A stretch of 64,000 nucleotides of DNA, from positions 1 to 64,000 of the forward strand of contig JAKLHY010000010.1 in assembly GCA_022709905.1 (NCBI GenBank), written 5' to 3'. The position numbers and the translations under genes are program-made. The DNA comes from Verrucomicrobiota bacterium. GTDB lineage: Bacteria; Verrucomicrobiota; Verrucomicrobiia; Limisphaerales; UBA1319. Shown here one piece after another: positions 7,506 to 17,512 of this stretch; position 1 is the stretch's first letter; every line of letters starts with the position of its first letter. The notes below the pieces were generated by a model, which was not told the origin of the DNA, ran no database searches, and was given only the letters and a program-made list of their open reading frames with translations.

Positions 7506-8792
7506 ATGACAACCCGTTTTAAATCCGATGCCTTGTTTGCCGAAGCGTTGAACTACATCCCGGGGGGAGTCAACTCTCCAGTTCGAGCCTTTCGAGCCGT
7601 GGGCGGACAACCGTTTTTCGTGCATCGCGCCCAAGGGGCTCATCTCTGGGATGTGGACGGCCACGAACTGATTGATTATGTGTGCACCTGGGGACCGGCG
7701 ATTCTTGGGCATGCGCATCGTAGAATCATCGAGGCCATCCAGCAGACCGCCCTCAAGGGGACCAGCTTTGGCATCCCCAATCCGCTGGAGGTCACCATGG
7801 CTAAACTCATTTGCTCGGCGGCGCCCAGCGTGAAAAAGGTTCGCCTCTGCAATTCCGGCACCGAGGCCACCATGTCCGCCATTCGGCTGGCCCGGGGATT
7901 TACCAAGCGGGACAAGATCATCAAGTTCGCCGGATGTTACCACGGTCATGTGGATTCGCTCCTGGTCAAGGCTGGCTCGGGCGCCCTCACCCTGGGATAT
8001 CCCGACAGCGCGGGCATCCCTCCGGCTTTTACCCAGCACACGCTTGTTCTTCCTTTCAACGATCCCGACGCCGTCCGCGCGGCGTTTGCCGCTCATCCGG
8101 ACCAGATTGCCGGGATCATTCTGGAGCCCGTGCCCGGCAACTCCGGCCTGTGGCTGCCCCGGCCGGGTTACCTGGAGTGTCTGCGCGAGTTGACCTCCGA
8201 ATACGGCGCTTTGCTGGTATTCGACGAGGTCATGACCGGATTTCGTCTCGCCTGGGGAGGAGCCCAGGAACGATTCGGAATTACCCCGGATCTGAGTTGT
8301 TTCGGCAAAATCATCGGGGGCGGTTTGCCGGTGGGGGCTTTTGGCGGCCGGGCGGACATCATGGATTGCCTGGCTCCGCTGGGCCCGGTTTACCAGGCCG
8401 GAACGCTGAGTGGCAATCCACTGGCCATGGCCGCCGGCATCACCGCCCTGGACGAACTGCAACACTCCAATGCCTATCAAGCGCTGGAAACTCGCGGACA
8501 GCAATTGGAGACTGGGCTGGTCGAGGCCGCGCGAACCACAGGAACCGAGGTGCAATTCAACCGGTGCGGCTCCATGTTCTGCACCTACTTTGCCTCCCAA
8601 CCCGTCAGGAATTTGGAGGAAGCCATGCGTTCCGACCGCGACAAGTTTGCGCGGTTCTTTCATGGGATGCTGGAGCACGGTGTATACCTGGCTCCTTCGC
8701 AGTTCGAGGCGGGATTCCTTTCCTCGGCCCATGAAGCCTCCGACATCGAGAAGACCATTCGCGCCGCGCGCGAGGTGTTTTCAAAAATCTAA
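7506..8792 (+). CDS. hemL: Glutamate-1-semialdehyde 2,1-aminomutase
   Basis: 428 residues, the usual family length. This PLP enzyme turns glutamate-1-semialdehyde into 5-aminolevulinate in the C5 route to heme and other tetrapyrroles. Landmarks: [13 protein letters not shown] at the N-terminus, [16 protein letters not shown] for phosphate binding, [26 protein letters not shown] with the PLP-contacting Asp, and the Schiff-base Lys in [17 protein letters not shown], followed by [16 protein letters not shown]. Start and end match the family. It is last in a compact plus-strand run beginning at aroE. Confidence 0.96.
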   Translation: MTTRFKSDALFAEALNYIPGGVNSPVRAFRAVGGQPFFVHRAQGAHLWDVDGHELIDYVCTWGPAILGHAHRRIIEAIQQTALKGTSFGIPNPLEVTMAKLICSAAPSVKKVRLCNSGTEATMSAIRLARGFTKRDKIIKFAGCYHGHVDSLLVKAGSGALTLGYPDSAGIPPAFTQHTLVLPFNDPDAVRAAFAAHPDQIAGIILEPVPGNSGLWLPRPGYLECLRELTSEYGALLVFDEVMTGFRLAWGGAQERFGITPDLSCFGKIIGGGLPVGAFGGRADIMDCLAPLGPVYQAGTLSGNPLAMAAGITALDELQHSNAYQALETRGQQLETGLVEAARTTGTEVQFNRCGSMFCTYFASQPVRNLEEAMRSDRDKFARFFHGMLEHGVYLAPSQFEAGFLSSAHEASDIEKTIRAAREVFSKI

Positions 8793-8895
8793 TCCGCAAA
8801 GCCGCCAAAGCTCACGGCGTTTTGGAGGGAGCCACTTATGAGTCGATCTCCGAATCCCGCTAAGCTGCGCCGCCAACGGCCAGCCAGGGGCATCG

Positions 8896-9813
8896 TCATC
8901 GTTCTCTCGCCTCGAACGTTGCCACGATGGGGCGGTGATCGGAGGCGATTCCCCAATTGGCGAAGGCCAGGACATAGGTTCCCGACCGTTGCCATTCCCG
9001 GGCCATCCCCCGGCTCAACAAGATGTAGTCCACCCGGCTATAGGTGTCTTCCTTGCCATAGAAATAGGTCCAGGTCACGCGAGGAGCCGACATGAAGGGC
9101 GCCGGAGGCGGTGCGGTATCCCCGTTGCGTTCCGCCGGCCGGGTGTCATAGAGCGCCGAGGGTCCCTTGCCCACAAGTAGTTTCAGGGACGGGGAATCTT
9201 TGGTGTCGTTGAAATCACCGAGCAACACCACATTGGCATTCGGATTGGATGCCAGCCGGGCTTCGACCTTGCCTCGCAGCAATCGGGCCTCCTGTTGGCG
9301 CAGTTCGGCTTCGTCCGCCTCGGGGACCTGGCGCTTGGATTTCAAATGGGCCGTGATCAGGGTGAATTGATAACGCGAATTGACCGCGATATCGACTTCG
9401 GCAAAACCGCGCGAGCTGTGAAAACGGCGTCCATGAAGCAGGTAATTCTCGTTGGTGTGAGGACGACGCGCCACAATCGGGAATCGGCTGAGCACAGCGA
9501 CCTGGATATTGGTGTCAAAACCCCGCACGTGCTCCCAGTGGGGATATTCGAGCCCGTCGGCCCTCAGGGAATTCCGAAGCTCGCGCAGGGCTTTTTCGCC
9601 GCCGATTTCCTGGAGGGCCAGCACATCCGGCTTGATAGCCAACAGACCCTCCCGGATTTTGGCCCGGCCGGCCTCGGACTTGGCGGGGCGGGACCCGATC
9701 GGTTGATCCAGGTAATTGTTGAGATTATAGGAGGCCACCGTGAAGGTGGCCGCTAGGCAGGGGAAGGCTCCGGCGAGCAGTCCGATCAGAAAACGCATGA
9801 TCATATAAAACAC
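8896..9813 (-). CDS. Secreted endonuclease/exonuclease/phosphatase (EEP) family protein
   Basis: About 305 residues. A hydrophobic N-terminal segment (MRFLIGLLAGAFPCLA) looks like a signal peptide, so an alternative start at 9798, giving MRFLIG, is attractive. The EEP fold is marked by VASYNLNNYL, LALQEIGGEKAL with the metal-binding Glu, ITAHLKSKRQ, VVLLGDFNDTKDSPSL, SRVDYILLS and a terminal ASDHRPIVATF with the catalytic His. It probably cleaves a phosphodiester outside the cytoplasm; the substrate (nucleic acid, lipid or inositol phosphate) cannot be told. It is convergent with hemL and divergent from typA across a short AT-rich interval. Confidence 0.85.
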   Translation of the reverse strand: MFYMIMRFLIGLLAGAFPCLAATFTVASYNLNNYLDQPIGSRPAKSEAGRAKIREGLLAIKPDVLALQEIGGEKALRELRNSLRADGLEYPHWEHVRGFDTNIQVAVLSRFPIVARRPHTNENYLLHGRRFHSSRGFAEVDIAVNSRYQFTLITAHLKSKRQVPEADEAELRQQEARLLRGKVEARLASNPNANVVLLGDFNDTKDSPSLKLLVGKGPSALYDTRPAERNGDTAPPPAPFMSAPRVTWTYFYGKEDTYSRVDYILLSRGMAREWQRSGTYVLAFANWGIASDHRPIVATFEARER

Positions 9814-9923
9814 ATATAATCTAAGAATAAATAAAAGTCAATAGTATAAAATAACACTGGAAAGCTTGACCGGGAAGGGGCGGGTCCGCATAGTAACTGG
9901 CTTTTTTTAGGGTAAGACGATTT

Positions 9924-11768
9924 ATGGAGCATATTAGAAACATTGCGATTATCGCGCACGTGGATCATGGAAAAACCACGTTGGTGGATTGTTTATTGAA
10001 GCAATCGGGCACCTTCCGGGCGAACCAGGCCATTGCGGCCGAGGAACGGATTATGGACTCGATGGACCTGGAGCGGGAGAAGGGGATTACGATTCGCGCG
10101 AAAAACGCCGCATTCAAGTACAAGAACTATCACATCAATATTGTGGACACGCCGGGGCACGCTGACTTCGGGGGGGAAGTGGAGCGGGCGATGAGCATGA
10201 TTGATGGGGTATTGCTGGTGGTGGACGCGGCGGACGGGCCGCAGGCGCAGACCCGTTTTGTATTGCGCAAGGCCCTGGAATCGGGGGCGAAACCGATTGT
10301 AGTGATCAACAAGATCGATCGGGAGCATGCCAATCCCAAAGGGGTGTTGGATCAGGTATTCGACCTGTTCATGCAACTGCACGCGACGGACGAGCAGTTG
10401 GATTTTCCGTTTGTTTACGCGAGCGCCAAGGAGGGATACGCGAAGCTGGAGTTGGACCAGGCGAGTGACTCGATGGAGCCGTTGTTTAGCATCATAGTGA
10501 AGCACGTGCCACCGCCTCGGGCGCGGGCGGGCGAGGGATTTCAGATGCTGGTGGCGAACCTGGACTACAGCGATTACCTGGGGCGGATTGCGTTTGGAAA
10601 GATTTACCAGGGGAAGATCAAGCAGGGGGACAATGCGGTCTGTTTGCATGCCAATGGCGGCATCAGTCAGGGAAAGATTACATGTATTTACCATTTTGAG
10701 GGTTTGAAGCGAGTGGAGATTCCGGAGGCGCATGCGGGGGACATTGTGGGGCTGACGGGATTTGAGGATGTATTCATTGGGGAGACCGTGGCGGACATTC
10801 CGGAACGGCAGGCCTTGCCATCCAAGCCGATCGATCCCCCCACGATTCAGATGGAGTTTGCGGTCAACGATGGGCCGCTGGCCGGTCAGGACGGCAAATT
10901 GGTGACGGCGCGGCACATTTGGGAGCGATTGGTGAAGGAGATCCGGACCAATGTGGCCTTGCGCGTGAGCACGACCGAAGACGCCAAGGTCTTTGCGGTG
11001 AGCGGGCGGGGGGAGATGCAGATTGCCATTTTGGTTGAGCAGATGAGGCGCGAAGGTTACGAGGTGCTGGTCTCGCGTCCGGAAGTGCTTTGGAAGAAGG
11101 ATTTACAGGGGAATATGCAGGAACCTCTTGAGCGCATGTTTTTGGAGATTCCGCAGGAATACATGGGGGCGGTCCTGGAAAACCTAGCTTGGAGGAAGGC
11201 TGAGATCGCGCACATGGCTCATCATCAGGACCAAGTCAGCATTGAGGCAATCATTCCGATGCGCGGCCTGATTGGTTTTGAAACAGACTTGGTGAACATG
11301 AGCCGCGGGATGGGGGTCATGAGTCATTTGTTTCACGAGTATGGGCCGGACCGCGGGGAGATCCCGGCGCGCAAGAACGGATCGCTGGTGAGCATCGAGG
11401 ATGGCGCGGCAACCAGCTACGCTCTCAACCAGATCCAGGAGCGGGGACGGCTGTTTTTGGAACCGGGCGACCAGGTGTATCAGGGCATGATCGTGGGCGA
11501 AAACGCGCGAGACAACGATATTCCGGTGAATCCCTGCAAGACCAAGCATCTCACCAACATGCGTTCGAAGGGCGAAGGGGTGGGGATCCACCTGGAGCCG
11601 CCTTTGAAGCTATCTCTGGAGCGTTCGCTCGAGTACATTGGTCCGGATGAATATGTGGAGGCCACGCCCAAGCATCTGCGTCTGCGCAAAAGGATTTTGG
11701 ACGAGACCGATCGGAAGCGGGCCACACAGAACCGAAACTTCAAAATGGAAGGATCCACGGCGGCCTGA
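9924..11768 (+). CDS. typA: Ribosome-associated GTPase TypA/BipA
   Basis: 614 residues. This translational GTPase binds the 70S ribosome and supports 50S assembly and stress adaptation. G motifs are complete: [19 protein letters not shown]...[17 protein letters not shown] and [12 protein letters not shown]-like domains follow, with the BipA-specific C-terminal part: [63 protein letters not shown]. The roughly 110-base upstream region is AT-rich. nikR starts 3 bases after the stop codon. Confidence 0.97.
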   Translation: MEHIRNIAIIAHVDHGKTTLVDCLLKQSGTFRANQAIAAEERIMDSMDLEREKGITIRAKNAAFKYKNYHINIVDTPGHADFGGEVERAMSMIDGVLLVVDAADGPQAQTRFVLRKALESGAKPIVVINKIDREHANPKGVLDQVFDLFMQLHATDEQLDFPFVYASAKEGYAKLELDQASDSMEPLFSIIVKHVPPPRARAGEGFQMLVANLDYSDYLGRIAFGKIYQGKIKQGDNAVCLHANGGISQGKITCIYHFEGLKRVEIPEAHAGDIVGLTGFEDVFIGETVADIPERQALPSKPIDPPTIQMEFAVNDGPLAGQDGKLVTARHIWERLVKEIRTNVALRVSTTEDAKVFAVSGRGEMQIAILVEQMRREGYEVLVSRPEVLWKKDLQGNMQEPLERMFLEIPQEYMGAVLENLAWRKAEIAHMAHHQDQVSIEAIIPMRGLIGFETDLVNMSRGMGVMSHLFHEYGPDRGEIPARKNGSLVSIEDGAATSYALNQIQERGRLFLEPGDQVYQGMIVGENARDNDIPVNPCKTKHLTNMRSKGEGVGIHLEPPLKLSLERSLEYIGPDEYVEATPKHLRLRKRILDETDRKRATQNRNFKMEGSTAA

Positions 11769-11770
11769 TT

Positions 11771-12205
11771 ATGAAGACTTCCTCTCACGAGAAGGTGGCG
11801 CGTTTTAGCGTATCGCTGCCGCCGCGTCTGCAGAAGCAGTTGGACACCATGGTTCGCGCCAAGGGCTACGCCACTCGATCCATGGCGGTCGCGGAAATGA
11901 TCCGAGGGCAGATTGTTGATCATTACCAGCAGTATGGAGATCAGGAAATTGCGGGGACAATCACCCTGGTTTATGATCATCACAAACCGCACCTGCAGGA
12001 GATCCTGACCCGGATGCAACATGATTACCGGGAATGCATCATTTCGACGCTTCATGTGCACCTAGATCATCACAATTGCCTGGAGGTTCTGGTGGTGCGC
12101 GGGCGGGCGCAAGCCATCAAGACGATGGCGGAGCACCTGACCACGGCGAAGGGGATCAAGCACGGGCAGTTGACCATCACGACGACCGGCCGGGATCTTG
12201 TCTAA
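11771..12205 (+). CDS. nikR: Nickel-responsive regulator NikR
   Basis: 144 residues. The N-terminal ribbon-helix-helix DNA-binding domain (RFSVSLPPRLQKQLDTMV) is followed by an ACT-like metal-sensing domain. The nickel ligands are all present with family spacing: H84, then H95 and H97 in LHVHLDHHNC, and C103. It should repress nickel uptake genes when nickel is sufficient. It is 3 bases downstream of typA, so probably co-transcribed. No nickel transporter or hydrogenase structural gene is in the window, but hypE lies about 3 kb away. Confidence 0.93.
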   Translation: MKTSSHEKVARFSVSLPPRLQKQLDTMVRAKGYATRSMAVAEMIRGQIVDHYQQYGDQEIAGTITLVYDHHKPHLQEILTRMQHDYRECIISTLHVHLDHHNCLEVLVVRGRAQAIKTMAEHLTTAKGIKHGQLTITTTGRDLV

Positions 12206-12242
12206 AGGGGATCCCGGATCTTCGCCCGCGATCGGGTTGAGG

Positions 12243-12264
12243 GCGCTCCTTCATCATGGAGCGC
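12243..12264. terminator. Hairpin between convergent nikR and osmC-like genes
   Basis: Seven-base perfect arms GCGCTCC/GGAGCGC with an eight-base loop, lying in the 63-base gap between two convergent genes. There is no T-run on either side, so intrinsic termination is only plausible. Confidence 0.4.
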
Positions 12265-12268
12265 ATGC

Positions 12269-12691
12269 TCACGGTTGTCCGTAGGAGAATTCGACGGAGA
12301 CCTTCACGTCGGGGTGCAGGCTTTGTTTGACGGGGCAGGTCATGGCGGCGGCTTCGAGTTTCAGTCGTTCGGCTGGCGGGAGAGACAGAGTGGAGCGAAC
12401 ATGCACGGAAACCCGGAGGGCGCCGATTCGTCGGACTGGATCGGCGGTCATTTCCTTGGTCACCTGGAGGCGGGTGCCGGCCAGGTCGTAGCTGTTGCGG
12501 CGGGCGACCAGGGCCATGATGGTCGCGAGGCAGGCTCCCAGACCGGAGGCGACCAGGTCGGTGGGTGAAAAGGCCTCGCCCTTGCCGCCGTTATCGACCG
12601 GCGCATCCGTGGTCAGGGTCTGTTGGGAGGGCCCGTGCAGGGCGCGGCAGTGCAGGTCACCCAGATAATCGATCTCGATATTCACCGACAT
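12269..12691 (-). CDS. OsmC/Ohr-family redox protein
   Basis: 140 residues starting MSVNIEIDYLG; a longer frame upstream is not supported. OsmC-fold proteins reduce organic or lipid hydroperoxides with two cysteines. One is in SGLGACLATIMALVARR, the other in AAMTCPVKQSLHP, matching the family positions. GEAFSPTDLVASGLGAC is the classical family block. It starts 22 bases after the inositol monophosphatase-like gene on the same strand, so the two are likely co-transcribed. Whether it is OsmC, Ohr or a YhfA-like member cannot be settled here. Confidence 0.87.
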   Translation of the reverse strand: MSVNIEIDYLGDLHCRALHGPSQQTLTTDAPVDNGGKGEAFSPTDLVASGLGACLATIMALVARRNSYDLAGTRLQVTKEMTADPVRRIGALRVSVHVRSTLSLPPAERLKLEAAAMTCPVKQSLHPDVKVSVEFSYGQP

Positions 12692-12713
12692 GATTAGAGT
12701 TGCCTTTCTTGGT

Positions 12714-13571
12714 TCAGGAGTTGTTGTTGGAGGAGGGAGAACCGCAGAGACGCTGGAGGCAGCCTCGCAGGCGGCCATTGTTGGCCAGGACATAATAGCA
12801 CAGATCACCGCTGAGAGGCCGGTGAAAGAAGTCACCTCCGGCGCATTCCAGGATCAGGCCGCCCGCCGCGATATCCCACAGACGTACCCCCGCCTCGACA
12901 TAGGCGTCCATGCGGCCGCACGCGACATAGACGAGGTCCAAAGCCGCGGACCCCATGATGCGCACCTTGCGAGCACGGGGGACAAGGTTTTGAAAGCCCG
13001 GGAGCATATGCCGAAGATTGGCGTCATACTTGGCGAAGCCGACGGAGACGACAGCCTCGGAGAGGCGGCTGCGGGCGCTGACGTGAATGATTCTATTGTT
13101 TAATCGGGCGGGATGACCGCGAACCGCGGACCAGGTTTCCTGGCAAAAGGGGTCGTGGACCACGCCGGCGAGGGTTTGGTAAGGTGCGGAGGTTTTTCCG
13201 GGTTGAAGTGGAACCTTCCGGTGTTGGAGGGCGATGGAAACACACGCGTGGGGAATTTGGTAGGCGTAATTGACCGTGCCATCGATGGGATCGACGACCC
13301 AGCGGAGGGGAGCGGTGTCATCGCCGGCGGTTCCCTCTTCGCCGAGGAGGGCGATCTCCGGGAAGGCCTGGCGCAGCCGCCGGGTGATCTGGCGTTGACA
13401 ACGGACGTCCAGCTCCAGTTTCAGGTCATGCGCCTGGGATTCATTGATCTTCTTGGGAGTTCTCCAATGTTGGCGCAAGAGCCGGCCTGCGGTCTCGGCG
13501 GCTTCGACGGCAACCGCCAGGGCGTGGCAAGGTTTGAATGATTCGGACTGTGGCGTGCGAGTATTGCCCAT
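12714..13571 (-). CDS. Inositol monophosphatase family protein
   Basis: 285 residues from the ATG giving MGNTRTPQSESF; a further 13 residues upstream are possible. Family motifs for the two- or three-metal phosphatase site are present: ELDVRCQRQI, LLGEEGT with the first metal Glu, WVVDPIDGTVNY with the catalytic DPIDGT, and LWDIAAGGLILECAGG near the C-terminus. It would dephosphorylate inositol-1-phosphate or a related sugar phosphate (3'-phosphoadenosine phosphate for CysQ-type members). Substrate is not decidable from sequence. It precedes the OsmC-like gene. Confidence 0.9.
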   Translation of the reverse strand: MGNTRTPQSESFKPCHALAVAVEAAETAGRLLRQHWRTPKKINESQAHDLKLELDVRCQRQITRRLRQAFPEIALLGEEGTAGDDTAPLRWVVDPIDGTVNYAYQIPHACVSIALQHRKVPLQPGKTSAPYQTLAGVVHDPFCQETWSAVRGHPARLNNRIIHVSARSRLSEAVVSVGFAKYDANLRHMLPGFQNLVPRARKVRIMGSAALDLVYVACGRMDAYVEAGVRLWDIAAGGLILECAGGDFFHRPLSGDLCYYVLANNGRLRGCLQRLCGSPSSNNNS

Positions 13572-13666
13572 AACGCAGATGAATAGAACGTCCCCAGGGA
13601 ATTCTGCCAATGTAAAAATTGGATTTTGCTTTGGATTTTTGGGGCGTGCGAGATAACCTGTTTGCC

Positions 13667-15079
13667 ATGCCTGAAAAGAGTGCTCACGAGATACCGCGCA
13701 ACTGGCGCGAGCAGTATGAAAAAGGCAAAATGGCCTTGACTCGGCAGAATTGGGATTATGCCGTTTCCCTGTTGGGTCAGGTCCTTCAGAACGAACCCGG
13801 CTTTTACGATTGCCGGGAGGCGTTGCGCGCGGCCCAATTCAAGCGGGCCGGCAGCGGGACCGGTTTTTTCAAGAAGGCCTTTGGGGCGGTGAGCAATTCG
13901 CCCTTGCTCGCAAAGGCCCAATTGGCGATGCGCAACAATCCTCTGGAAGCCCTGTCCGTGGCGGAGCAGATCCTGAATAATGATCCGGGCAACAGCACGG
14001 CCCATAAGCTAGTGGCTGAAGCCTCATTGGGATTGGATTTTCCGCGCACGGCCATCCTATCCCTGGAGATCCTGTTCAAGAACGCGCCGCAGGACCGCGA
14101 TGTGGCGATGAAACTGGCCGCCACGTTGGTCAAAGCCGGATTCACCCAACGCGCGGAGACCCTGTACAGCCAGCTGGCGCAGGCTTTCCCCGATGACCAG
14201 GAGGTGGTTCAAGCCCTCAAGGATTTTTCGGCCAGCAAGACCATGCAGGAGGGCGGCTATGATGCCCTTGCCGATGGTTCGGGATCCTATCGGGATGTGA
14301 TCCGGGACAAGGAACAGGCGGCAAAACTGGAACAGGAACAACGGGTGGTGAAGTCCGGCGAGGTCGCCGATGGCCTGATTGAGGAATACCGGGCTCGTCT
14401 GGAAAAGGAACCCGATAACCTCAAGCTCCTCCGATCTCTGGCCGAGCTCCACGCGGAAAAAGGAGAGTTTGACATCGCTCTCGAGTGTTATCAGCGGATT
14501 GCCGAATCAGGCATGGGCAAGGATCCGTCTCTGGAGAAAGCGATGGCCGATCTCCAACTCCGAAGATACGACCAGGCCATCCGGCAGCTGGATCGCCAGG
14601 ATCCGCAGCAAGCCGAAGCTCTGGCAAAGCTGGAGGCGGACCGTCGCGATTTTCAGATCTCCGAATGCCGGCGACGGGTGGAGAGTTACCCGACCGACCT
14701 TCAGTTCCGATTCGAGCTGGGGGAGCTTTACTTTCAGGCTGGCAGGATCAACGAAGCGATCCAGGAGCTTCAGAAGGCCGTATCGAATCCTCATCGGCGC
14801 AATCAGGCGATGTTTCTTCTCGGGCAATGTTTCTTCAAGAAACGCATGTATGATTTGGCTGCGCGGACATACGAGGGTGCTTTAAAAGAAAAGTTGGTGT
14901 TCGACGAAGAGAAGAAGGAATTGCACTACGCCTTGGGATGCGCCCTGGAAATGATGGGTCGAAAAGAGGATGCCGTGGAGCAGTTCAAAAGGATCTACGA
15001 GACGGACATCGGTTTCAGGGATGTCGCGGCGAGGGTGGACGCCTATTATGCGAGCAACGAGCCGGCGGATGGCACCTAG
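13667..15079 (+). CDS. Tetratricopeptide repeat protein
   Basis: 470 residues from MPEKSAHEIPRNW; sixteen residues upstream in frame are unlike the rest. The protein is almost entirely helical, with repeated TPR-like units such as LRSLAELHAEKGEFDIALECYQRIAE, FELGELYFQAGRINEAIQELQKAV and MFLLGQCFFKKRMYDLAARTYEGAL. There is no signal peptide, so it is probably a cytoplasmic scaffold. A central stretch (RDKEQAAKLEQEQRVVKSGEV) may be coiled coil. Partners are unknown. Its TAG is immediately followed, with no spacing, by the stop codon of hypE on the other strand. Confidence 0.85.
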   Translation: MPEKSAHEIPRNWREQYEKGKMALTRQNWDYAVSLLGQVLQNEPGFYDCREALRAAQFKRAGSGTGFFKKAFGAVSNSPLLAKAQLAMRNNPLEALSVAEQILNNDPGNSTAHKLVAEASLGLDFPRTAILSLEILFKNAPQDRDVAMKLAATLVKAGFTQRAETLYSQLAQAFPDDQEVVQALKDFSASKTMQEGGYDALADGSGSYRDVIRDKEQAAKLEQEQRVVKSGEVADGLIEEYRARLEKEPDNLKLLRSLAELHAEKGEFDIALECYQRIAESGMGKDPSLEKAMADLQLRRYDQAIRQLDRQDPQQAEALAKLEADRRDFQISECRRRVESYPTDLQFRFELGELYFQAGRINEAIQELQKAVSNPHRRNQAMFLLGQCFFKKRMYDLAARTYEGALKEKLVFDEEKKELHYALGCALEMMGRKEDAVEQFKRIYETDIGFRDVAARVDAYYASNEPADGT

Positions 15080-16147
15080 TTAGCAGATGCGGGGCAGTTG
15101 CTCTCCGCTCAACCGTTCGATCAACCGCCGGGTGCCCAGGCGATTCATCTGGACCACGGAACCTGGAGGGCCCGATTCAACCCGGCCGATGATCAGGGCG
15201 CCTCTGCCGGCGGAATGCTGTTGGAGGATTCGAACGGCTTGGCTCGCATCCTGAGGCGCAACCAGGGTCACAAAACGGCCTTCGTTGGCCACGTAGAGCG
15301 GATCCAATCCCAGCATTTCACAGGCGCCTCTCACCTGGTCATCAAGGGGAATGCAGCTTTCGTCGATGACCATGCCCGTCTGGGAAGATTCCGCGATTTC
15401 CACCAGCGCGCTGGCCAGCCCTCCCCGGGTAAGATCCCGGAGGCAGTGGACATCCAGGCCGGACAGGAGCAGGGATTGAACAGGGGCCGCCAAGGGGGCG
15501 CAATCACTGGTGAGGGTGGTTTGAAAGGCCAAGCCTTCGCGGGCCGCCATGATGGCCACGCCATGGCGCCCAATATCGCCACTGAGCACGATGACATCTC
15601 CGGGCTTCACGCGAGAGGGTTGGATTTCGCGTCCGGAATCCACAAGACCGATGCCGGCGGTATTGATGAACAATCCATCCCCCTTGCCTTTCTCCACCAC
15701 CTTGGTGTCTCCTGTGACCAATTGCACGCCGGCTTCGCGGGCCGCAGCCTGCATGGAAGCTGCGATGCGCTGCAGGACCTCGATCGGGAGGCCTTCTTCG
15801 AGGATAAAGCCCGCGCTCAGATAAAGCGGGCGGGCTCCGCACATCGCCAGATCATTGACGGTTCCATTCACCGCCAGCGATCCAATATCTCCCCCGGGAA
15901 AAAAGAGCGGATGAATCACGTAGGAATCTGTCGAAAAGGCCAGCCGGACGCCGCCGACATCCAGGAGCGCACCGTCATGCCGGGCGTTCAGCAATGGATT
16001 GCCAAAAGCCGGAATGAAGACTTTTTCCAGCAACTGATGGGTTAGACGGCCGCCTCCTCCATGCGCCATGAGAATCCGATCATAACCCACGATCGGGATG
16101 GGACAGCGTGTGGCCTGAGGATCAAGTTTCGGGACGTCTTCTTGCAT
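15080..16147 (-). CDS. hypE: Hydrogenase maturation factor HypE
   Basis: 355 residues. HypE dehydrates a carboxamide carried on its C-terminal cysteine to thiocyanate, supplying CN for the NiFe hydrogenase centre. The invariant C-terminal PRIC is present, with the Cys last. AIR-synthase-like motifs include [61 protein letters not shown] and [14 protein letters not shown]. No other hyp or hydrogenase gene is in the window. NikR, 3 kb away, fits a nickel-using lifestyle. The ATG chosen leaves about 25 residues before the conserved core. Confidence 0.95.
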   Translation of the reverse strand: MQEDVPKLDPQATRCPIPIVGYDRILMAHGGGGRLTHQLLEKVFIPAFGNPLLNARHDGALLDVGGVRLAFSTDSYVIHPLFFPGGDIGSLAVNGTVNDLAMCGARPLYLSAGFILEEGLPIEVLQRIAASMQAAAREAGVQLVTGDTKVVEKGKGDGLFINTAGIGLVDSGREIQPSRVKPGDVIVLSGDIGRHGVAIMAAREGLAFQTTLTSDCAPLAAPVQSLLLSGLDVHCLRDLTRGGLASALVEIAESSQTGMVIDESCIPLDDQVRGACEMLGLDPLYVANEGRFVTLVAPQDASQAVRILQQHSAGRGALIIGRVESGPPGSVVQMNRLGTRRLIERLSGEQLPRIC

Positions 16148-16292
16148 GCCCCATTTATGCCCGGGCTATGGGTCGAAAACAAGAAAGACTGGAGTTCGTG
16201 AACTGACGAGTTAGTTGTGAGCAGACCGTTTGACTGCGTGAGGATGAACTTCAACCAGCGTTTTCGCGAAAAGCTGGAAAACGCCTGGCTTT

Positions 16293-16685
16293 CTAGGAGT
16301 AGGAATTCCAGGCCGGAGCCTTGTCGGGCACGTAAGCCCGATGAACCTGCCGAAGGTTCCGCGCCGATTGGGCCAGCTCATCCCGTCGCAGTTCAGCAAA
16401 CCGGCGTTGCTCGGCCAGCCATTCCCGGTTCCGGTTTTCCATGTCGATGAGCTGATTGATGATTGACTTGAATTCCGTCTCGATCTCCTGGCGATCATAA
16501 GCGCCCATGGCCACCTCACGCCGCAGGGTTGTGGTGGTCTCGACGATCCTTTGCTGAAGGAGCAGCTTGGCATCCTGGTATTCTCGAACTTCCTGCCACG
16601 CGTTCAAGCGGATGGCTGATCCCTCGTTATCGGTCAGTTCCTGCCATTCCTGATACAAACCCAGCAAAGCAATACGTGCGCTCAT
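16293..16685 (-). CDS. Predicted helical protein beside the flagellar genes (FliT/FlgN-like?)
   Basis: 130 residues, nearly all helical and charged, with likely coiled coil (LLLQQRIVETTTTLRREVAMG, ETEFKSIINQLIDMENRNREWLAEQRRFAELRRDEL). Small helical chaperones such as FliT or FlgN have this size and look and often lie near fliS and fliD, but sequence similarity is not clear enough for a name. It is 371 bases downstream of fliS on the same strand. That interval (16686-17056) is AT-rich near 16850 and holds no other gene I can support. Confidence 0.55.
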   Translation of the reverse strand: MSARIALLGLYQEWQELTDNEGSAIRLNAWQEVREYQDAKLLLQQRIVETTTTLRREVAMGAYDRQEIETEFKSIINQLIDMENRNREWLAEQRRFAELRRDELAQSARNLRQVHRAYVPDKAPAWNSYS

Positions 16686-17056
16686 AATTCTCCGTTTCCG
16701 TCTCGGGAAAGTGATGGTGGTCTATCAGTTTTCTTCTTCAGACCCCGTTCTTTCTGAAATCTCCTCGAAGCAACTCTCATTCCAACCTGTTGTTTTTCTC
16801 AGAAACGAGATGGTTCGAGGCCAATATGAAAATCAAACCGACGGCATAAAATCATAATCTACTGTGAATAAATAAAATATAAAAACTATGCTTGTTGCCA
16901 GGTTTTGGCATCGTCCCGGAGAAAGCCGAGTGCTCACTGATGAATTCCTGTTTTTAGACACTTGGACAGAGCGAGTGTATCAAATCAGGTCAAAATCCTG
17001 GAGGGAGAGTAGGAACAGAGGAAAGCGAGTGACAGACGGTGCGGTGCCGGAGACGA

Positions 17057-17494
17057 TCAGGCTGTGGCAGCCATGGAACTATATTCGACGTTGGCCGAAG
17101 CTTCCTGCCCTCGGCCTTGGAGCATCTCGGCCCAGGCGTTACGGAGAATTTGAAGGCGGTGGTTTACCTCCTGAACCCCGGAGGAGTCTTTTCGCAAGTT
17201 GCTGTCCATCAATTTTCTGTCGAAATAGTCGTAGAGGGAGCGCATTTTTCGAGCCAGCTCTCCGCCTTGAGCCATGTTCAGGGAGTAGTTTAGCTCACTA
17301 ATAATGGCCTGGGCTCGGAGGATATTGTTATTGATGGTTTGGTTGAAATCGGCGGGATCCTCGAGTTGGAAGCCTTGTTCGGCTTGGTTTAGGAATCGGA
17401 TGGCGCCGTCGTAGAGCATGAGGATCAACTGGCCGGGGCTGGCGGTTTGGGTGGCGGCGTGCTGGTAGGTTTTCCAGGGGTTGGGGCGGTACAT
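17057..17494 (-). CDS. fliS: Flagellar export chaperone FliS
   Basis: 145 residues. FliS binds the C-terminus of unpolymerised flagellin and delivers it to the flagellar export gate. Typical features: WKTYQHAATQTASPGQLILMLYDGAIRFLNQAE at the N-terminus, NNNILRAQAIISELNYSLNM in the middle and LYDYFDRKLMDSNLRKD. It lies 18 bases after the small FlgM-like gene and is probably transcribed with it from the sigma-28 promoter at 17844-17870. Confidence 0.93.
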   Translation of the reverse strand: MYRPNPWKTYQHAATQTASPGQLILMLYDGAIRFLNQAEQGFQLEDPADFNQTINNNILRAQAIISELNYSLNMAQGGELARKMRSLYDYFDRKLMDSNLRKDSSGVQEVNHRLQILRNAWAEMLQGRGQEASANVEYSSMAATA

Positions 17495-17512
17495 GGGGAG
17501 TTAGGGGGGCGG

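Noticed and set aside
7482..8732. 416-residue minus-strand frame
   Set aside because: Shadow of hemL, which is full length and highly conserved.
9840..9923. Sigma-70 promoter for typA (TTGACC ... TAGTAA)
   Set aside because: The spacer is 19 bases and the -10 is poor, so this is not strong enough to list as a feature.
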